Positions 1-8,674 of a stretch of DNA of 48,227 bases are shown in pieces; the stretch's first letter is position 1; every line of letters starts with the position of its first letter. Both the position numbers and the translations under genes were made by a program. Source of the DNA: a virus; IMG/VR virus record IMGVR_UViG_3300021197_001498, positions 1-48,227 of that record; one strand, written 5' to 3'. The notes beneath the pieces are model-generated. The model worked only from the letters and a program-made list of their open reading frames with translations, searched no databases and was not told where the DNA came from.

Positions 1-48
1 ACCCCCCACCCTACCCGGCATGGGGCACCGGGTGGATGGGCGCCCCGT

Positions 49-90
49 CCCGGGCTCGGCGTGCGATGCCGCCGCCCCGGGCTCGGCGTG
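49..90. repeat. 15-bp direct repeat pair at left end
   Basis: CCCGGGCTCGGCGTG is present twice without mismatch, at 49-63 and 76-90. The role is unknown. A position at the genome end would fit a packaging or protein-binding site, but nothing else supports this. Confidence 0.6.
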
Positions 91-187
91 ATCAGCGGAA
101 CGCGGGAAGTAGGATCGCGCGCCGTATCGTGCGCGTGTTGCGACAACCCCTGACCCCCGGGGTGCACTGTATGTCATGTCCTGCCTG

Positions 188-217
188 TCGCGAATTTTCA
201 CATTTTTCTGGTACACT
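188..217 (+). promoter_or_regulatory. Possible promoter for the rightward arm
   Basis: An extended -10-like element, TGGTACACT, has its hexamer at 212-217, upstream of the first gene and inside the only AT-rich stretch of the left end. The -35 position is poor (TCGCGA around 188-193). A start near 224 would give a leader of about 25 nt containing the GGAGGAG ribosome binding site at 238-244. It is much weaker than the leftward consensus promoters, which fits a late promoter that needs an activator, but that is inference. Confidence 0.35.
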
Positions 218-250
218 GTGCCGAGCAACCCAAACATGGAGGAGTTTATC

Positions 251-604
251 TTGCAAGTTACCAAGCCAACAGCATGGCCTATCGGCACAAGATTTCTTGT
301 GAAAGCAGACGAAGGCGAGAAAGAAACCGAAGCCGGGATCATTCTCACCGTACAGCAGCCCAAGTACACCGGTACGGTGATCAAGATGCCTTACGGCGTC
401 GAGGGCTTTGACACGAACGACGGGAATCCGATCACCACGGGCATCGGCGAGTACGGCGATGGTGCCGTGATTCGCGAGGGTTCTCGCATTCAGTGGTCCA
501 ACCAGACGAGTTTCGCTCTCCCCGTCACGATTACTGTTGACGATAAGGAAGTTGATTTCTTGCTATTCACAGTAAGAGATGTAGACTTGGTGTTGCCAGA
601 ATGA
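251..604 (+). CDS. GroES-like co-chaperonin
   Basis: This 117-residue protein reads like a GroES/Cpn10 co-chaperonin. The N-terminus has a GTRFLVKADE...TEAGIIL stretch matching the GroES 'DRVLVKP.E.E..TAGGIIL' strand. Then come a GTVI strand, a GSRIQW turn and a C-terminal LLFTVRDVDLVL strand matching the conserved end 'ILREEDILAVI'. Phage co-chaperonins (for example T4 gp31) replace host GroES so that the coat protein can fold inside GroEL; its place just before terminase, portal and coat fits this. I chose TTG at 251 because GGAGGAG (238-244) sits 6 nt upstream. In-frame ATGs at 176 and 236 have no such site and would add residues the family lacks. The family assignment is from motif resemblance only. 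Confidence 0.72.
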   Translation: MQVTKPTAWPIGTRFLVKADEGEKETEAGIILTVQQPKYTGTVIKMPYGVEGFDTNDGNPITTGIGEYGDGAVIREGSRIQWSNQTSFALPVTITVDDKEVDFLLFTVRDVDLVLPE

Positions 605-668
605 TCGCTCTCTTGTACTGGCCAAGAATCATCATTCTGTGCGATCTCGCATACGAGGTATTGGCTTA

Positions 669-2918
669 ATGGCTAAGTCCGACAAGGCTTCGATGGCCAC
701 AAGTGAGCGTGAGGCTGCAAAGCACGGCATGGAGTTGCCGTACATACCGAATTCCGAGCGTCCCAGTTGGAAGGGTCGCAAGGAGGAGGTTTGGCTGGAC
801 GACGAGAACACCAAGATAAACCCCGCTTATCTTATCGAGGAGCGGGATCGCATCATTGATTTCTCTGACCAGCACTTCAACTACTACGGGTTCCGTTGGC
901 CGATGGAGGCTGACATGCTGAAGGGTTGCGTCGAGCAGGCCAAGCACTTCGGCATTGATCTTGCGTCGTACGCTCCTGAAACTTTGAGCCTCAAGGACAT
1001 CAAGGACTTCGATCAATTGATGGAAGCCAGCCAAGAGACGCTTGAGGTGCTGATCAACCGAATCAACGATGGGCACGAGCGTGCGATCCGGCTTCTTGAC
1101 GAAGCAAAAAAAAAGCGTTGGGTCGATACGCTATCCCAGATTCTGGCGGCTCGGAGGCTGTGCAGCGAGAAGGACCACCCGACGCTGGACCCGAAGAGTA
1201 GAGAGGGCGAAGCGTGGCGTTACATTCATACCTTGCGGTTCATGATGTACGTCGGTCGCAGTGACATCACTGGCGAGTACGGCTTCATTCAACTCCCCAA
1301 CCATCTTATCTTGGCCGACTTGGTCAAGGAGATCGCGTTCGAGTACAAGAACGAGGCGGGCATTCAGGGCGTGATGATCGTCATTCCCCCTCGGCACGGC
1401 AAGTCGTGGTACATGATCTTCGACGAAATCCTGTCGATCTGTCTCGAACCTGATGAAAATGGTGCGATCGTGCACAACTCCGAGGACATGGCCGCCAGCC
1501 GTCTGAAGGTGATCAAGGAACACTTCAATGACCAGATGCCTCAGGGTCGCCGCCGCCGTGCGTTGTTCCCCAAGGTTGTCATGGATTGGAATGTCAACAA
1601 CAGCCAGACCATGGTGTTGAAGAACCGCAAGGTCATGGCGATGGAAGGCAACTGCAACTCGTACGGTTTGCACGGCAAGAGGCTGGGAGTCACGATTCAC
1701 CGCCTTCGCGGCGATGACATCATCGACCAGAAGGAGTGCCGCGAGGCAACCACTCGCCAGCGAACGAACGAGACGTTCACCAAGGTGTGGATGTCACGTC
1801 TTACGTCGAAGCGGGCGTTCTTCTTCATCATCGGCACACGCTGGCATGACGACGACATTCTGGGCAAGATGGTCCGTATGCTTCGTGCGGGTCAGACCAA
1901 CTTCGCCTACTTGTCGATTCCCGCCGGAGGCCCCGAAGAAAACTTCGCCCCCATCTGGCCTGAGGCCGGGTACGACGAGCGATTCTTGGAAAGATGGTAT
2001 CACTCGCTTGGGCCCAACGACTATGCGTGCGTTTTTCAGAACGACCCCGACACCAAGTCGGCTCGCAAGATTTCAAAACTTTGGTTCTACGAGAAGGAGT
2101 GGTGGGAAGACATCTCATCTGCTCCCGACCACATCAAGAACTTTTTCGCTCGCGGTCAATACTGCCTGTCAGTGGACCCAGCGGGCACAGAGGCGAGGAG
2201 ATCGAACAAGGCTGGTATGACGTATTGTGTGCACGGACCCATGGAGGTTACTCTCCCGTCCGGCCTCATCGTCGAGCAGCACACGCTTTGGTTCCTACAG
2301 AACTGGGACATCTCTGCTAGTCAGTACACCATAACCGAACTGATCTCCGAGTTCTACCAGAGCAGACGGCGAGCCGATGGGCGAAGCGAGGTCGACCGAA
2401 TTGTCATCGAGACAACCGGTGGATTCCACGCTACGACCGAGATGCTCGTGAACGTAAAGGGAATCCCCGATGAGGTGGTCTATAAGAGGGCACCCGGTCG
2501 AGGCAACAAGATTGATCGCTTCCTGCAATACTCGGCACTGATCGAGAGCGGCAAGGTGATGTTCCCCGGTATCTTCAGTAGAGGTCTATCGGAAGGTGCT
2601 GAACTCGAATTGACCATGGACCCGGAGTGGTCCGAGGCTGCCAATCAGATGTTGCGGGCAGGAACAGTCTCTGACCTGAACCTACTTGACTGCATTTCAC
2701 AGCAACTGGCGGATGTATCACACCTCTTCTTGGAAGATATGGTGCACGAGCACCCAGAGATCTCTCAAAGACGGAGGGCGTATGAAGCCACGCTTCGACA
2801 AGACAAGATTGCCCGTTACGAGAGTAAACTCAACGGGGAATCGAGAAACAACTGGAAGCGAAGGCGGGGTTCCACCATCGGCTTCCTCAGGCAATCGAAC
2901 ACAAGGTTTATGGGGTAA
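669..2918 (+). CDS. terL: Terminase large subunit
   Basis: The motor and nuclease that packages DNA through the portal. The 749-residue protein shows a Walker A motif PPRHGKS at about residues 240-246, an acidic LRGDDIID (Walker B-like) near 346-353, and FIIGTRWHDDD shortly after, typical of terminase ATPase domains. The C-terminal RNaseH-fold nuclease is marked by LSVDPAGTE (Asp near 503), VIETTGG near 580 and an LLDCISQ helix. About 230 residues precede Walker A, longer than in many terminases, and may hold a small-subunit-like or regulatory domain. I see no separate small terminase gene. ATG 669 is preferred, with GAGGT at 655-659; an upstream GTG at 639 is possible. Confidence 0.93.
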   Translation: MAKSDKASMATSEREAAKHGMELPYIPNSERPSWKGRKEEVWLDDENTKINPAYLIEERDRIIDFSDQHFNYYGFRWPMEADMLKGCVEQAKHFGIDLASYAPETLSLKDIKDFDQLMEASQETLEVLINRINDGHERAIRLLDEAKKKRWVDTLSQILAARRLCSEKDHPTLDPKSREGEAWRYIHTLRFMMYVGRSDITGEYGFIQLPNHLILADLVKEIAFEYKNEAGIQGVMIVIPPRHGKSWYMIFDEILSICLEPDENGAIVHNSEDMAASRLKVIKEHFNDQMPQGRRRRALFPKVVMDWNVNNSQTMVLKNRKVMAMEGNCNSYGLHGKRLGVTIHRLRGDDIIDQKECREATTRQRTNETFTKVWMSRLTSKRAFFFIIGTRWHDDDILGKMVRMLRAGQTNFAYLSIPAGGPEENFAPIWPEAGYDERFLERWYHSLGPNDYACVFQNDPDTKSARKISKLWFYEKEWWEDISSAPDHIKNFFARGQYCLSVDPAGTEARRSNKAGMTYCVHGPMEVTLPSGLIVEQHTLWFLQNWDISASQYTITELISEFYQSRRRADGRSEVDRIVIETTGGFHATTEMLVNVKGIPDEVVYKRAPGRGNKIDRFLQYSALIESGKVMFPGIFSRGLSEGAELELTMDPEWSEAANQMLRAGTVSDLNLLDCISQQLADVSHLFLEDMVHEHPEISQRRRAYEATLRQDKIARYESKLNGESRNNWKRRRGSTIGFLRQSNTRFMG

Positions 2919-2924
2919 GAAAAG

Positions 2925-3290
2925 ATGGATTCATTAGTTCCTGTTCTGCTTGTTTCAATCACTGTCCTTTCTCTGGTTGGGTTATACTTGCAGTGGAGAG
3001 TAGTCGCCCGCCTTGAGGAACGCCTTATCGCTCTCGTCATGGATGTCCATGACGAAAGCCGGTTCTACCACAACGCGGGGCGGTCCAGTGCGCAGCATCA
3101 ATTGGATGTTGAGCGGCTGAACATCGACAGGATTCAGGCTGAGGCGGAGAAGGCCAAGGCTGAGACACGTAAGATGGAAGAAGAGCGCCTGCAACAAAGG
3201 GAAACACGAGGTGTTTCAGGTGACCCGAAGCATGGTAATAGGGGACTACGCAGAACTGTAATCGATCCGGTCGGTGGCCCAAATGGCTAA
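2925..3290 (+). CDS. Small membrane-anchored coiled-coil protein
   Basis: 121 residues. The N-terminus is one hydrophobic helix (LVPVLLVSITVLSLVGLYL, about residues 4-22), followed by a long charged helix rich in Glu, Lys, Arg and Gln (about 25-95) that looks like a coiled coil, then a basic tail. I recognise no family. It sits 6 bp after terminase and overlaps the portal start by 8 bp, so it is transcribed with the head genes. A single transmembrane segment plus coiled coil could fit a holin- or spanin-like role, but the position argues equally for a virion or assembly role. Confidence 0.7.
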   Translation: MDSLVPVLLVSITVLSLVGLYLQWRVVARLEERLIALVMDVHDESRFYHNAGRSSAQHQLDVERLNIDRIQAEAEKAKAETRKMEEERLQQRETRGVSGDPKHGNRGLRRTVIDPVGGPNG

Positions 3291-5418
3291 GAAATACAAA
3301 ACTCCCCAAGAAATCCTAGACAGAATTAACGACCTGAGAGAAGCACACCGCATGACCCGTTCGGATCTTGCAGTGTACTCTGCTCTTGGAGTCGCCTACG
3401 CGCACGGCAAGCACTGGAAGGGCATGTCGACGACGAACATGGGCGATCTGGTTGTAGATGAATGGGATGAAAACTACGACCTTCAGACTCGCGAACTTCG
3501 CGTTGTCGACAATAAAGTCGGCCCATTGATTAGGCGTTTGCAGGCAGACCTGAACCCGACGAAGGTTGAGGCCAAGGTCGAGACCCCTAGACACCTCTGG
3601 GGTTCCGAGGCAAACCGGTTAGCAAACGTCTGCGAGAAACTTCTTCTTGGGATAGAAGAGGACGCCTGCTTTACAAAGGCAGCCGCCCACGCGAGTTTCA
3701 TGAGGTGCATCGAGGGAAGTCACCTCTTGGGTCTCGAACTATCCCAGAAGAAGCAATCGCTGAAGAGCGAGGCTATTAAGGGTCCTGATGGCCGGCCGAT
3801 CGAGGTGAACGACAAGTGGCTCAGGTGGACGACATGGCCACTCACGGATCTCGTTTGGGATCCATCAAACATTAGCGGGGACTTGTCTGAGCACAGTGTT
3901 CTGATGCTCGACCAAGTAAAGACGGTAGATCGTTTCGTAGAGATGTTTGGACCACTTGAGGACTACGGACTCAAGGAAGAAGAACTCCCAACGGTCGAAG
4001 ATCTTGTACCATACTATTCCCGCGCTGCTGAGTTGACAGGAACGGCTCTACACCTTTCCTACTCTTCTTACAGAAAAACGAAGGCCGTTCGCCTGTCTAC
4101 TCTTCTGGAGCGGGATCCAAGGGATCCTTCGAATTGGCCTACGTGCTACTTCGTTGTTGATGCCTCTACTGACCAAGTTCGCGGGCGAGGAACAGTCCTG
4201 AACTTCGATAAACCCGAAAACCCTTTCGGTCATACAGGTCGGCATATCTTCAAGTTGGATTGTTTCCCGCGTGCGGACTCGGTGTCAGGAGCCGGTGCCC
4301 CTCATGTGATGATGACCACTCAGGATCTCATCAACATGCTTCGGTCTATTCAGTTCCAAGCGATCTCTGCCCAAGTGCACGGGCAGTGGCTTGTCGACAA
4401 ACAGACCGTCGACCCAGACGAGTTCATGAACAAGTTGAACTCCGGCGTGGGAGCAGTCCTTCAGTACGACAGCCGTGGCCCCGAAAACCGAAGGCCACCC
4501 CAGATGGTGTCCATGGGCAACGTGGACAATAACCTGATGCTCATCGGCAGTGACTTGGCCAATGGAATGCAGCAGCAGATTCACTTGTCCGGGGCAAATC
4601 TTGGAATCGGCAAGACACACCTTCCCCAGCAATACGCCCTTCGGCTCCTCGAAGAAGCCGGCTCGGTGAAAGATTCTATTATTCAAAAGGATTCCAAGGT
4701 TTACTCGGAGTTGCTGAAGGTTACACTTGGCACCGTTCGGTCGATCATGGATACTCCGAACAGGATGCTGAAGCGTCTTATCGACAAGCACGGTTTTAGT
4801 CCGGCTGATCTTAAGACTCTCAATGAACTCGAACCCAAGTTAATCCGTTTCAATGTTGGCGCTCGTGAAAAATCAATCACAACAAGAAGCCTTCAGGAAC
4901 GTGAGCAGCAACTCCAAATGGCCCTTCAGACTCAGACCATTTCTCCGCAGGAGTATTGGATCGGAATGGCCGCTGAGATCAAACAGCCGATCCTCAATGT
5001 CCACGACGACACAATATCTTGGTGTGATCGTGCTGTCGAGCAGATTGTTAATGGAGTCGAGTGGAAGGGCGTTAGCGCTATTGACCCAGTTGTCTTTAAG
5101 TATTGCGTGAACAAGGCGGTCCTTGGGCTTGATTACACTATTCCTGAAGATCTCCAGATCATTGAGAGGCTTAATCGCTCCGTGCTTCTCCAGTTCAGCG
5201 TCTACGCTGAAACTCAACGAGCAGAGCAGGCTGCGACCCAGCCGCCGCAACAAGAGATGCCACAGGGGGCAATGGGCCAGCCGGGCCCCCCGCCTTTGTC
5301 GGCAGGCCCGCCCCCGGTTTCGTTTGGGGAAGCGCCTCCGCAAGGGGCGCCCGAGTCGATAAACCCACTTACAAATCCAATGGGCGCCGCTGGTGGTTTG
5401 CCTTTAGGGCTTTCATAA
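3283..5418 (+). CDS. Portal protein
   Basis: 711 residues, the size of P22-type podovirus portals, directly after terminase and before scaffold and coat. The body has the mixed alpha/beta pattern of this family, with WPLTDLVWDPSN and a long helical C-terminal half. The last 70 residues are rich in Pro, Gln and Gly (QPPQQEMPQGAMGQPGPPP), a disordered tail. As the dodecameric DNA gate it would bind terminase during packaging and the adaptor (29766-30845) afterwards. ATG 3283 overlaps the stop of the preceding gene; GTG 3274 would add three residues. The call rests on size, order and general resemblance rather than on one diagnostic motif. Confidence 0.85.
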   Translation: MAKKYKTPQEILDRINDLREAHRMTRSDLAVYSALGVAYAHGKHWKGMSTTNMGDLVVDEWDENYDLQTRELRVVDNKVGPLIRRLQADLNPTKVEAKVETPRHLWGSEANRLANVCEKLLLGIEEDACFTKAAAHASFMRCIEGSHLLGLELSQKKQSLKSEAIKGPDGRPIEVNDKWLRWTTWPLTDLVWDPSNISGDLSEHSVLMLDQVKTVDRFVEMFGPLEDYGLKEEELPTVEDLVPYYSRAAELTGTALHLSYSSYRKTKAVRLSTLLERDPRDPSNWPTCYFVVDASTDQVRGRGTVLNFDKPENPFGHTGRHIFKLDCFPRADSVSGAGAPHVMMTTQDLINMLRSIQFQAISAQVHGQWLVDKQTVDPDEFMNKLNSGVGAVLQYDSRGPENRRPPQMVSMGNVDNNLMLIGSDLANGMQQQIHLSGANLGIGKTHLPQQYALRLLEEAGSVKDSIIQKDSKVYSELLKVTLGTVRSIMDTPNRMLKRLIDKHGFSPADLKTLNELEPKLIRFNVGAREKSITTRSLQEREQQLQMALQTQTISPQEYWIGMAAEIKQPILNVHDDTISWCDRAVEQIVNGVEWKGVSAIDPVVFKYCVNKAVLGLDYTIPEDLQIIERLNRSVLLQFSVYAETQRAEQAATQPPQQEMPQGAMGQPGPPPLSAGPPPVSFGEAPPQGAPESINPLTNPMGAAGGLPLGLS

Positions 5419-5436
5419 AACGCAGGGGATGATATA

Positions 5437-6360
5437 ATGATGAACATGTTTGGAAAAAGGTACTTGTCAATGGATGCCCCTGAAGGCTCCGCAGCCCCGA
5501 CCGAAGCGTCGGCCCCTGCGCAGTCAGCAGCCGCACCCTCAGAACAGTCTGCTCCGGCCTCGGCCCCAGCAGATATGGTGTCTCGTTCCGAATTGACGAG
5601 TCTTCAGGAGCAACTTGGTAGGGCCGAAGGCCGTGCCAAGCAATCTCAGAGGCTCTCGTCGCTCGCTGAGCAATATGGCTATTCGAACCTTGACTCTCTT
5701 GCGGACGCTCTTCAGACCTCCTTTGGTCAGAACAGCCAGCAGCAGAGTCAGCCATCCAGTTACGTCCCTCAGACGCAACAGACTCAGCGTGACACACACC
5801 GCTCTGAAGAGATCACTCCCGAGATGATCGATCAGAGGATCAAGAGTCAGATCGGTCTCAATGAGGCCGTGTCTAGCCACAATCTTGGCCGTGAGGCTGA
5901 GGGCAAGATGATTGATCAACTTCTTTCCTCTTCCGACCTGTCCTCGATCTTCGAGGGTATTGAAGTCGGGGAATACGGAAGTGTGTTTGATGCGGCGTAC
6001 TCAGGCGCTGGTTCAGCAGCAGCAGAGATCATTGCCTCCGCAATCGACAACGCCATTTATGGCGCCGCCGATCGTTACGGTGATGACGCCCCGGAAAATC
6101 TCCGTGGCAAGTCTATGCCTCTGCGTGACTCAGCAGCCTTTGAACAAGTCCAAGGTAGGGTTCTCGAAGGACTGAAAGAGTTAGCAGCGATGTCCGTATT
6201 CGCCGCATCCAAACAAGGTATGTCGGATGCTCAACCCCTCGCCGATGGTCAAGAGGTAAACCTCAGCGACCAGAAGGACGAACGGGACGAGCAGATCCGC
6301 CAGTGGGCCCAAGATAAATTCAACGATCTTGATTCTTCTGGCAATCCGGCTTCTCAATAA
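5437..6360 (+). CDS. Capsid scaffolding protein
   Basis: 307 residues between portal and coat, the usual place for a scaffold. The N-terminal 45 residues are Ala/Pro/Ser-rich and disordered. A charged helical region follows (SRSELTSLQEQLGRAEGRAKQSQRL, about 49-73), then Gln/Ser-rich linkers (about 90-125) and an acidic helical C-terminus (LSDQKDERDEQIRQWAQDKF). Low complexity with helical ends is typical of scaffolds, which are poorly conserved in sequence. AGGGG at 5425-5429 precedes the start by 7 nt. Confidence 0.75.
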   Translation: MMNMFGKRYLSMDAPEGSAAPTEASAPAQSAAAPSEQSAPASAPADMVSRSELTSLQEQLGRAEGRAKQSQRLSSLAEQYGYSNLDSLADALQTSFGQNSQQQSQPSSYVPQTQQTQRDTHRSEEITPEMIDQRIKSQIGLNEAVSSHNLGREAEGKMIDQLLSSSDLSSIFEGIEVGEYGSVFDAAYSGAGSAAAEIIASAIDNAIYGAADRYGDDAPENLRGKSMPLRDSAAFEQVQGRVLEGLKELAAMSVFAASKQGMSDAQPLADGQEVNLSDQKDERDEQIRQWAQDKFNDLDSSGNPASQ

Positions 6361-6379
6361 TTTCAAAGGAGCCATTTAG

Positions 6380-7903
6380 ATGGCTATCTCCTCCAACGTT
6401 CAGACTTATCTGACAACTTGGTCGGCAGCCTTTGAGCAGTTCTATCGTCCGGGAATCGGCGACTACCTGAAGCGATTCGGTAAGACCACCCGTGCGATCA
6501 CGCGCAATCCTAAGCGCAAGGTCCTTGGTACTTCTATGGAAGTCACCATGAAGACACGCAAGAACCGCTCAGCACGTCTGACGACTGACCTCATGGCACC
6601 CGCTCCGGCACCCGGACCCGGCGCATACGCCACTTACAATGTTCGGTTCAATCACACTGATGCAAGCGCCAACGACTTTCAGGCCCTTCAGATTGGCTTC
6701 CAGACTTCTTGGTATGACATCAAGAAGAAGACGGACGCCACCTTCAAGGACAGCGCTGGCGACTACATCAAGCAGGACATCGAAGATGGCTTGCAGGATG
6801 TAGCAGAAGAGTTCGCTGGTTCGTTCCACTACGGGCATAACCAGAAACTCGGTACTGTTACTGCTGTCAAGAAGAACGACAGTGACCTGTACGACAGTGC
6901 AACGACGACCTACCTTGATGGCGAATCTACGGCCATCCTGAAGTTGTCCAACTGCGCTATCGCTCACATTGGTGACGGTGATCTTGTCGACTTGTACAAC
7001 AACACTGACAACGTCCACGACATGAAGAATGTTCGTGTTGTCAATGTCAATCCTGTTGACTACACAATCGTTGTATCCATCGAGTCGTCACCGAATACCG
7101 TTGCTGATGACGGAACATCTGACCTCGCTCACTTCAATGCGCTGAATGATTCCATTGACGCGGGCGACGTGGTTGAAGTCTATCTCAGTGGAGTCCTCAC
7201 AAAGGGTTCCGGCACAACTGAGACGGCTGCAACCATCAGTGGTTCACTTGACAACTTCTTCGACCCCTCGCAGTCCTACTTCAGTCTGTCGGCTGCTAAC
7301 CGTCTCGACGCCACTTACCGGCCTCTCATGCCGGTTCGTATCGACGCTTCGGCTGGTGGTTCCGCAGTCCAGTTGACGGAAGATCACTTCCGTAAGGCTG
7401 GCGAGGCAGTCGGTTGGGCTAACGGTTCCTACCTTGATGCCGATAAGCGCATGATGGTTATGAACCGCGACCAGTATCGGGCCATCAACCTCCTTCAGAA
7501 GGACTCGGGCATGACCATGCTCCCAGCACTTCAGTCGGACATCGGTGGCAAGATGAACAAGGCCTTCGGATTCGACGGTTGGACTCTTCACGATCCGACC
7601 CTCGGCACCGTTGCTCTCACGGTTGACGACCTCGCCGCTTACGGCGTGATCGACTTCCTTGACATGAGCACTTGGGAAATGGTTGAGCCCTTCCCCGGTG
7701 GCGCTTCGTTCGACTTCCTGCCCGGCGAAATGGCCGGAATGTGGAGCCGAACCTCATACAACCACACCAACACCGCTTACGGTGCTGACAACAACGGCCG
7801 TCCTTCGAAGGAATTCGAAGCACAGGGCGAACAGTTGTATGCGTTCATCAACGTCGGTCCCAAGCGCAACGTGCGCGTCATGGGTCTCGACTCAACGCTG
7901 TAA
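6380..7903 (+). CDS. Major capsid protein (HK97 fold)
   Basis: 507 residues with a strong ribosome binding site (AAAGGAG) and a position directly after the scaffold. The N-terminal arm (TYLTTWSAAFEQFYRPGIGDYLKRFGK) is followed by a basic stretch and an E-loop-like segment. A central region rich in Asp, Thr and Val (about 160-310, with LDGESTAILKLSN and SGVLTKGSGTTETAATISGSLDN) looks like an inserted beta domain. The C-terminal half returns to the P- and A-domain pattern with DKRMMVMNRDQYRAINLLQ and GFDGWTLHDPT. It would be the main client of the co-chaperonin at 251-604. A perfect hairpin follows the gene. Confidence 0.88.
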   Translation: MAISSNVQTYLTTWSAAFEQFYRPGIGDYLKRFGKTTRAITRNPKRKVLGTSMEVTMKTRKNRSARLTTDLMAPAPAPGPGAYATYNVRFNHTDASANDFQALQIGFQTSWYDIKKKTDATFKDSAGDYIKQDIEDGLQDVAEEFAGSFHYGHNQKLGTVTAVKKNDSDLYDSATTTYLDGESTAILKLSNCAIAHIGDGDLVDLYNNTDNVHDMKNVRVVNVNPVDYTIVVSIESSPNTVADDGTSDLAHFNALNDSIDAGDVVEVYLSGVLTKGSGTTETAATISGSLDNFFDPSQSYFSLSAANRLDATYRPLMPVRIDASAGGSAVQLTEDHFRKAGEAVGWANGSYLDADKRMMVMNRDQYRAINLLQKDSGMTMLPALQSDIGGKMNKAFGFDGWTLHDPTLGTVALTVDDLAAYGVIDFLDMSTWEMVEPFPGGASFDFLPGEMAGMWSRTSYNHTNTAYGADNNGRPSKEFEAQGEQLYAFINVGPKRNVRVMGLDSTL

Positions 7904-7926
7904 ACCATATACTCCTTGTGGTTGAG

Positions 7927-7956
7927 GGCGGGGTGGCTGTCGCTGGCCACCCCGCC
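7927..7956 (+). terminator. Perfect 11-bp hairpin after the capsid gene
   Basis: GGCGGGGTGGC (7927-7937) pairs with GCCACCCCGCC (7946-7956) across an 8-nt loop. No T-run follows; the next bases lead into the CAGGAGGGG ribosome binding site of the next gene. It may be a partial terminator or an mRNA-stabilising hairpin that gives the coat gene a higher transcript level than its followers. Confidence 0.7.
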
Positions 7957-7971
7957 TGCACAGGAGGGGAC

Positions 7972-8121
7972 ATGGAATTGGAAGAAACACGACTGTCATT
8001 GATAGAGCAAGCAAAGGCTTACGGGGTGCCCGAGGCCTTGCTTGAACATTTGTCAATCGCGAGCCTTCAAAAAATAGTAGACTATGAGAGTGACGCAGAA
8101 GGATTCAAGGATGCCACTTAG
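7972..8121 (+). CDS. Small acidic head-region protein
   Basis: 49 residues (MELEETRLSLIEQAKAYG...), acidic and largely helical. AGGAGGGG directly precedes ATG 7972, so I reject the longer GTG start at 7918, which would run through the hairpin. Its stop overlaps the next gene. The family is not recognised. A small protein between the coat and the connector genes could be a head-assembly factor. Confidence 0.65.
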   Translation: MELEETRLSLIEQAKAYGVPEALLEHLSIASLQKIVDYESDAEGFKDAT

Positions 8122-8587
8122 AAGGTATAGGCAACTCGAAGGTGATCTGACACTCGCACCAGACGGAGGGGGCGTAGGGGCTGTCTGGTTGGATAAAGAG
8201 ATCAACGAGTCTTGCGGAGCGAACCTTGCTTGGAACAAGGAGCGCTTGGTCTTTACCGTTTACATCGTTAGGGGGAGCCAGATCAAGACGTACATGGATC
8301 TGACTCCAGACAAACACTTCCCACTAACCTCGTCTCTTGTGCCGTTTATTTCGGCCACTGTGAAGTCTGCCAACGCATTTCGCAGTGAAGATCCGGGCAA
8401 GGCTGTGCTTGAGTACATGAGCAGGCAGAAGACGCTCAAGGACCAAGGTATCAAGAAGTATGTCGATGACAGGTTCCCAGACTTCAGGGCGTTTGCTGAA
8501 AGGTCGTGGCAGAAACTCAACGACCGTACATCACGTCCCGTAACCATGCCGGATAAATCTACGGCATACAATTTGTCCTCCCCCTAG
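8111..8587 (+). CDS. Unrecognised protein, head region
   Basis: 158 residues. ATG 8111 has AAGGA about 7 nt upstream and overlaps the previous stop by 11 nt; an ATG at 8084 is possible but lacks a site. The N-terminal half is beta-rich (LTLAPDGGGVGAVWLDKEI, LVFTVYIVRG), the C-terminal half helical and basic (RQKTLKDQGIKKYVDDRFPDFRAFAERSWQKL). No family is recognised. By position it could be a head-completion or decoration protein. The gene ends directly against a strong terminator. Confidence 0.65.
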   Translation: MPLRRYRQLEGDLTLAPDGGGVGAVWLDKEINESCGANLAWNKERLVFTVYIVRGSQIKTYMDLTPDKHFPLTSSLVPFISATVKSANAFRSEDPGKAVLEYMSRQKTLKDQGIKKYVDDRFPDFRAFAERSWQKLNDRTSRPVTMPDKSTAYNLSSP

Positions 8588-8624
8588 CCCTGTTGAGCGT
8601 GGTACCGCGCTCGGCAGGGTCTTT
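8588..8624 (+). terminator. Rho-independent terminator
   Basis: A 12-bp stem starts immediately after the TAG stop: CCCTGTTGAGCG (8588-8599) pairs with CGCTCGGCAGGG (8608-8619), with two G-U pairs and an 8-nt loop. TCTTTAT follows, a short U-rich tail. Confidence 0.8.
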
Positions 8625-8626
8625 AT

Positions 8627-8661
8627 CAATCGGGGCATGTAGCCCCGGCGAAAGCCGATTG
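8627..8661 (+). promoter_or_regulatory. Structured leader upstream of the Ig-like gene
   Basis: Two short hairpins abut: GGGGC/GCCCC (8632-8636 with 8642-8646), and CGGC-GAAA-GCCG (8646-8657), which has a GNRA tetraloop. CAATCGG (8627-8633) and CCGATTG (8655-8661) can also close the whole element. It lies immediately before the GAAAGGAAAG ribosome binding site. Possible roles are 5'-end protection of a processed mRNA or translational control; no known riboswitch class is recognised. Confidence 0.5.
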
Positions 8662-8674
8662 AAAGGAAAGATCA

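Larger units (their letters stand above)
1..250. other. Non-coding GC-rich left end
   Basis: No credible gene lies here; the short reading frames have no ribosome binding site. The sequence is very GC-rich up to about 170 and becomes AT-richer (191-217) just before the first gene. An exact 15-bp direct repeat, CCCGGGCTCGGCGTG, occurs at 49-63 and 76-90, spaced 27 bp start to start. I do not see the first bases repeated at the right end of the window, so there is no visible direct terminal repeat. With the non-coding right end (47971-48227) it would form a divergent control and possibly packaging region if the ends join; that is inference. Confidence 0.6.

Noticed and set aside
36-302. 88-residue frame in the left end
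   Set aside because: Arg/Pro-rich translation of GC-rich DNA without a ribosome binding site; overlaps the GroES-like gene in another frame.
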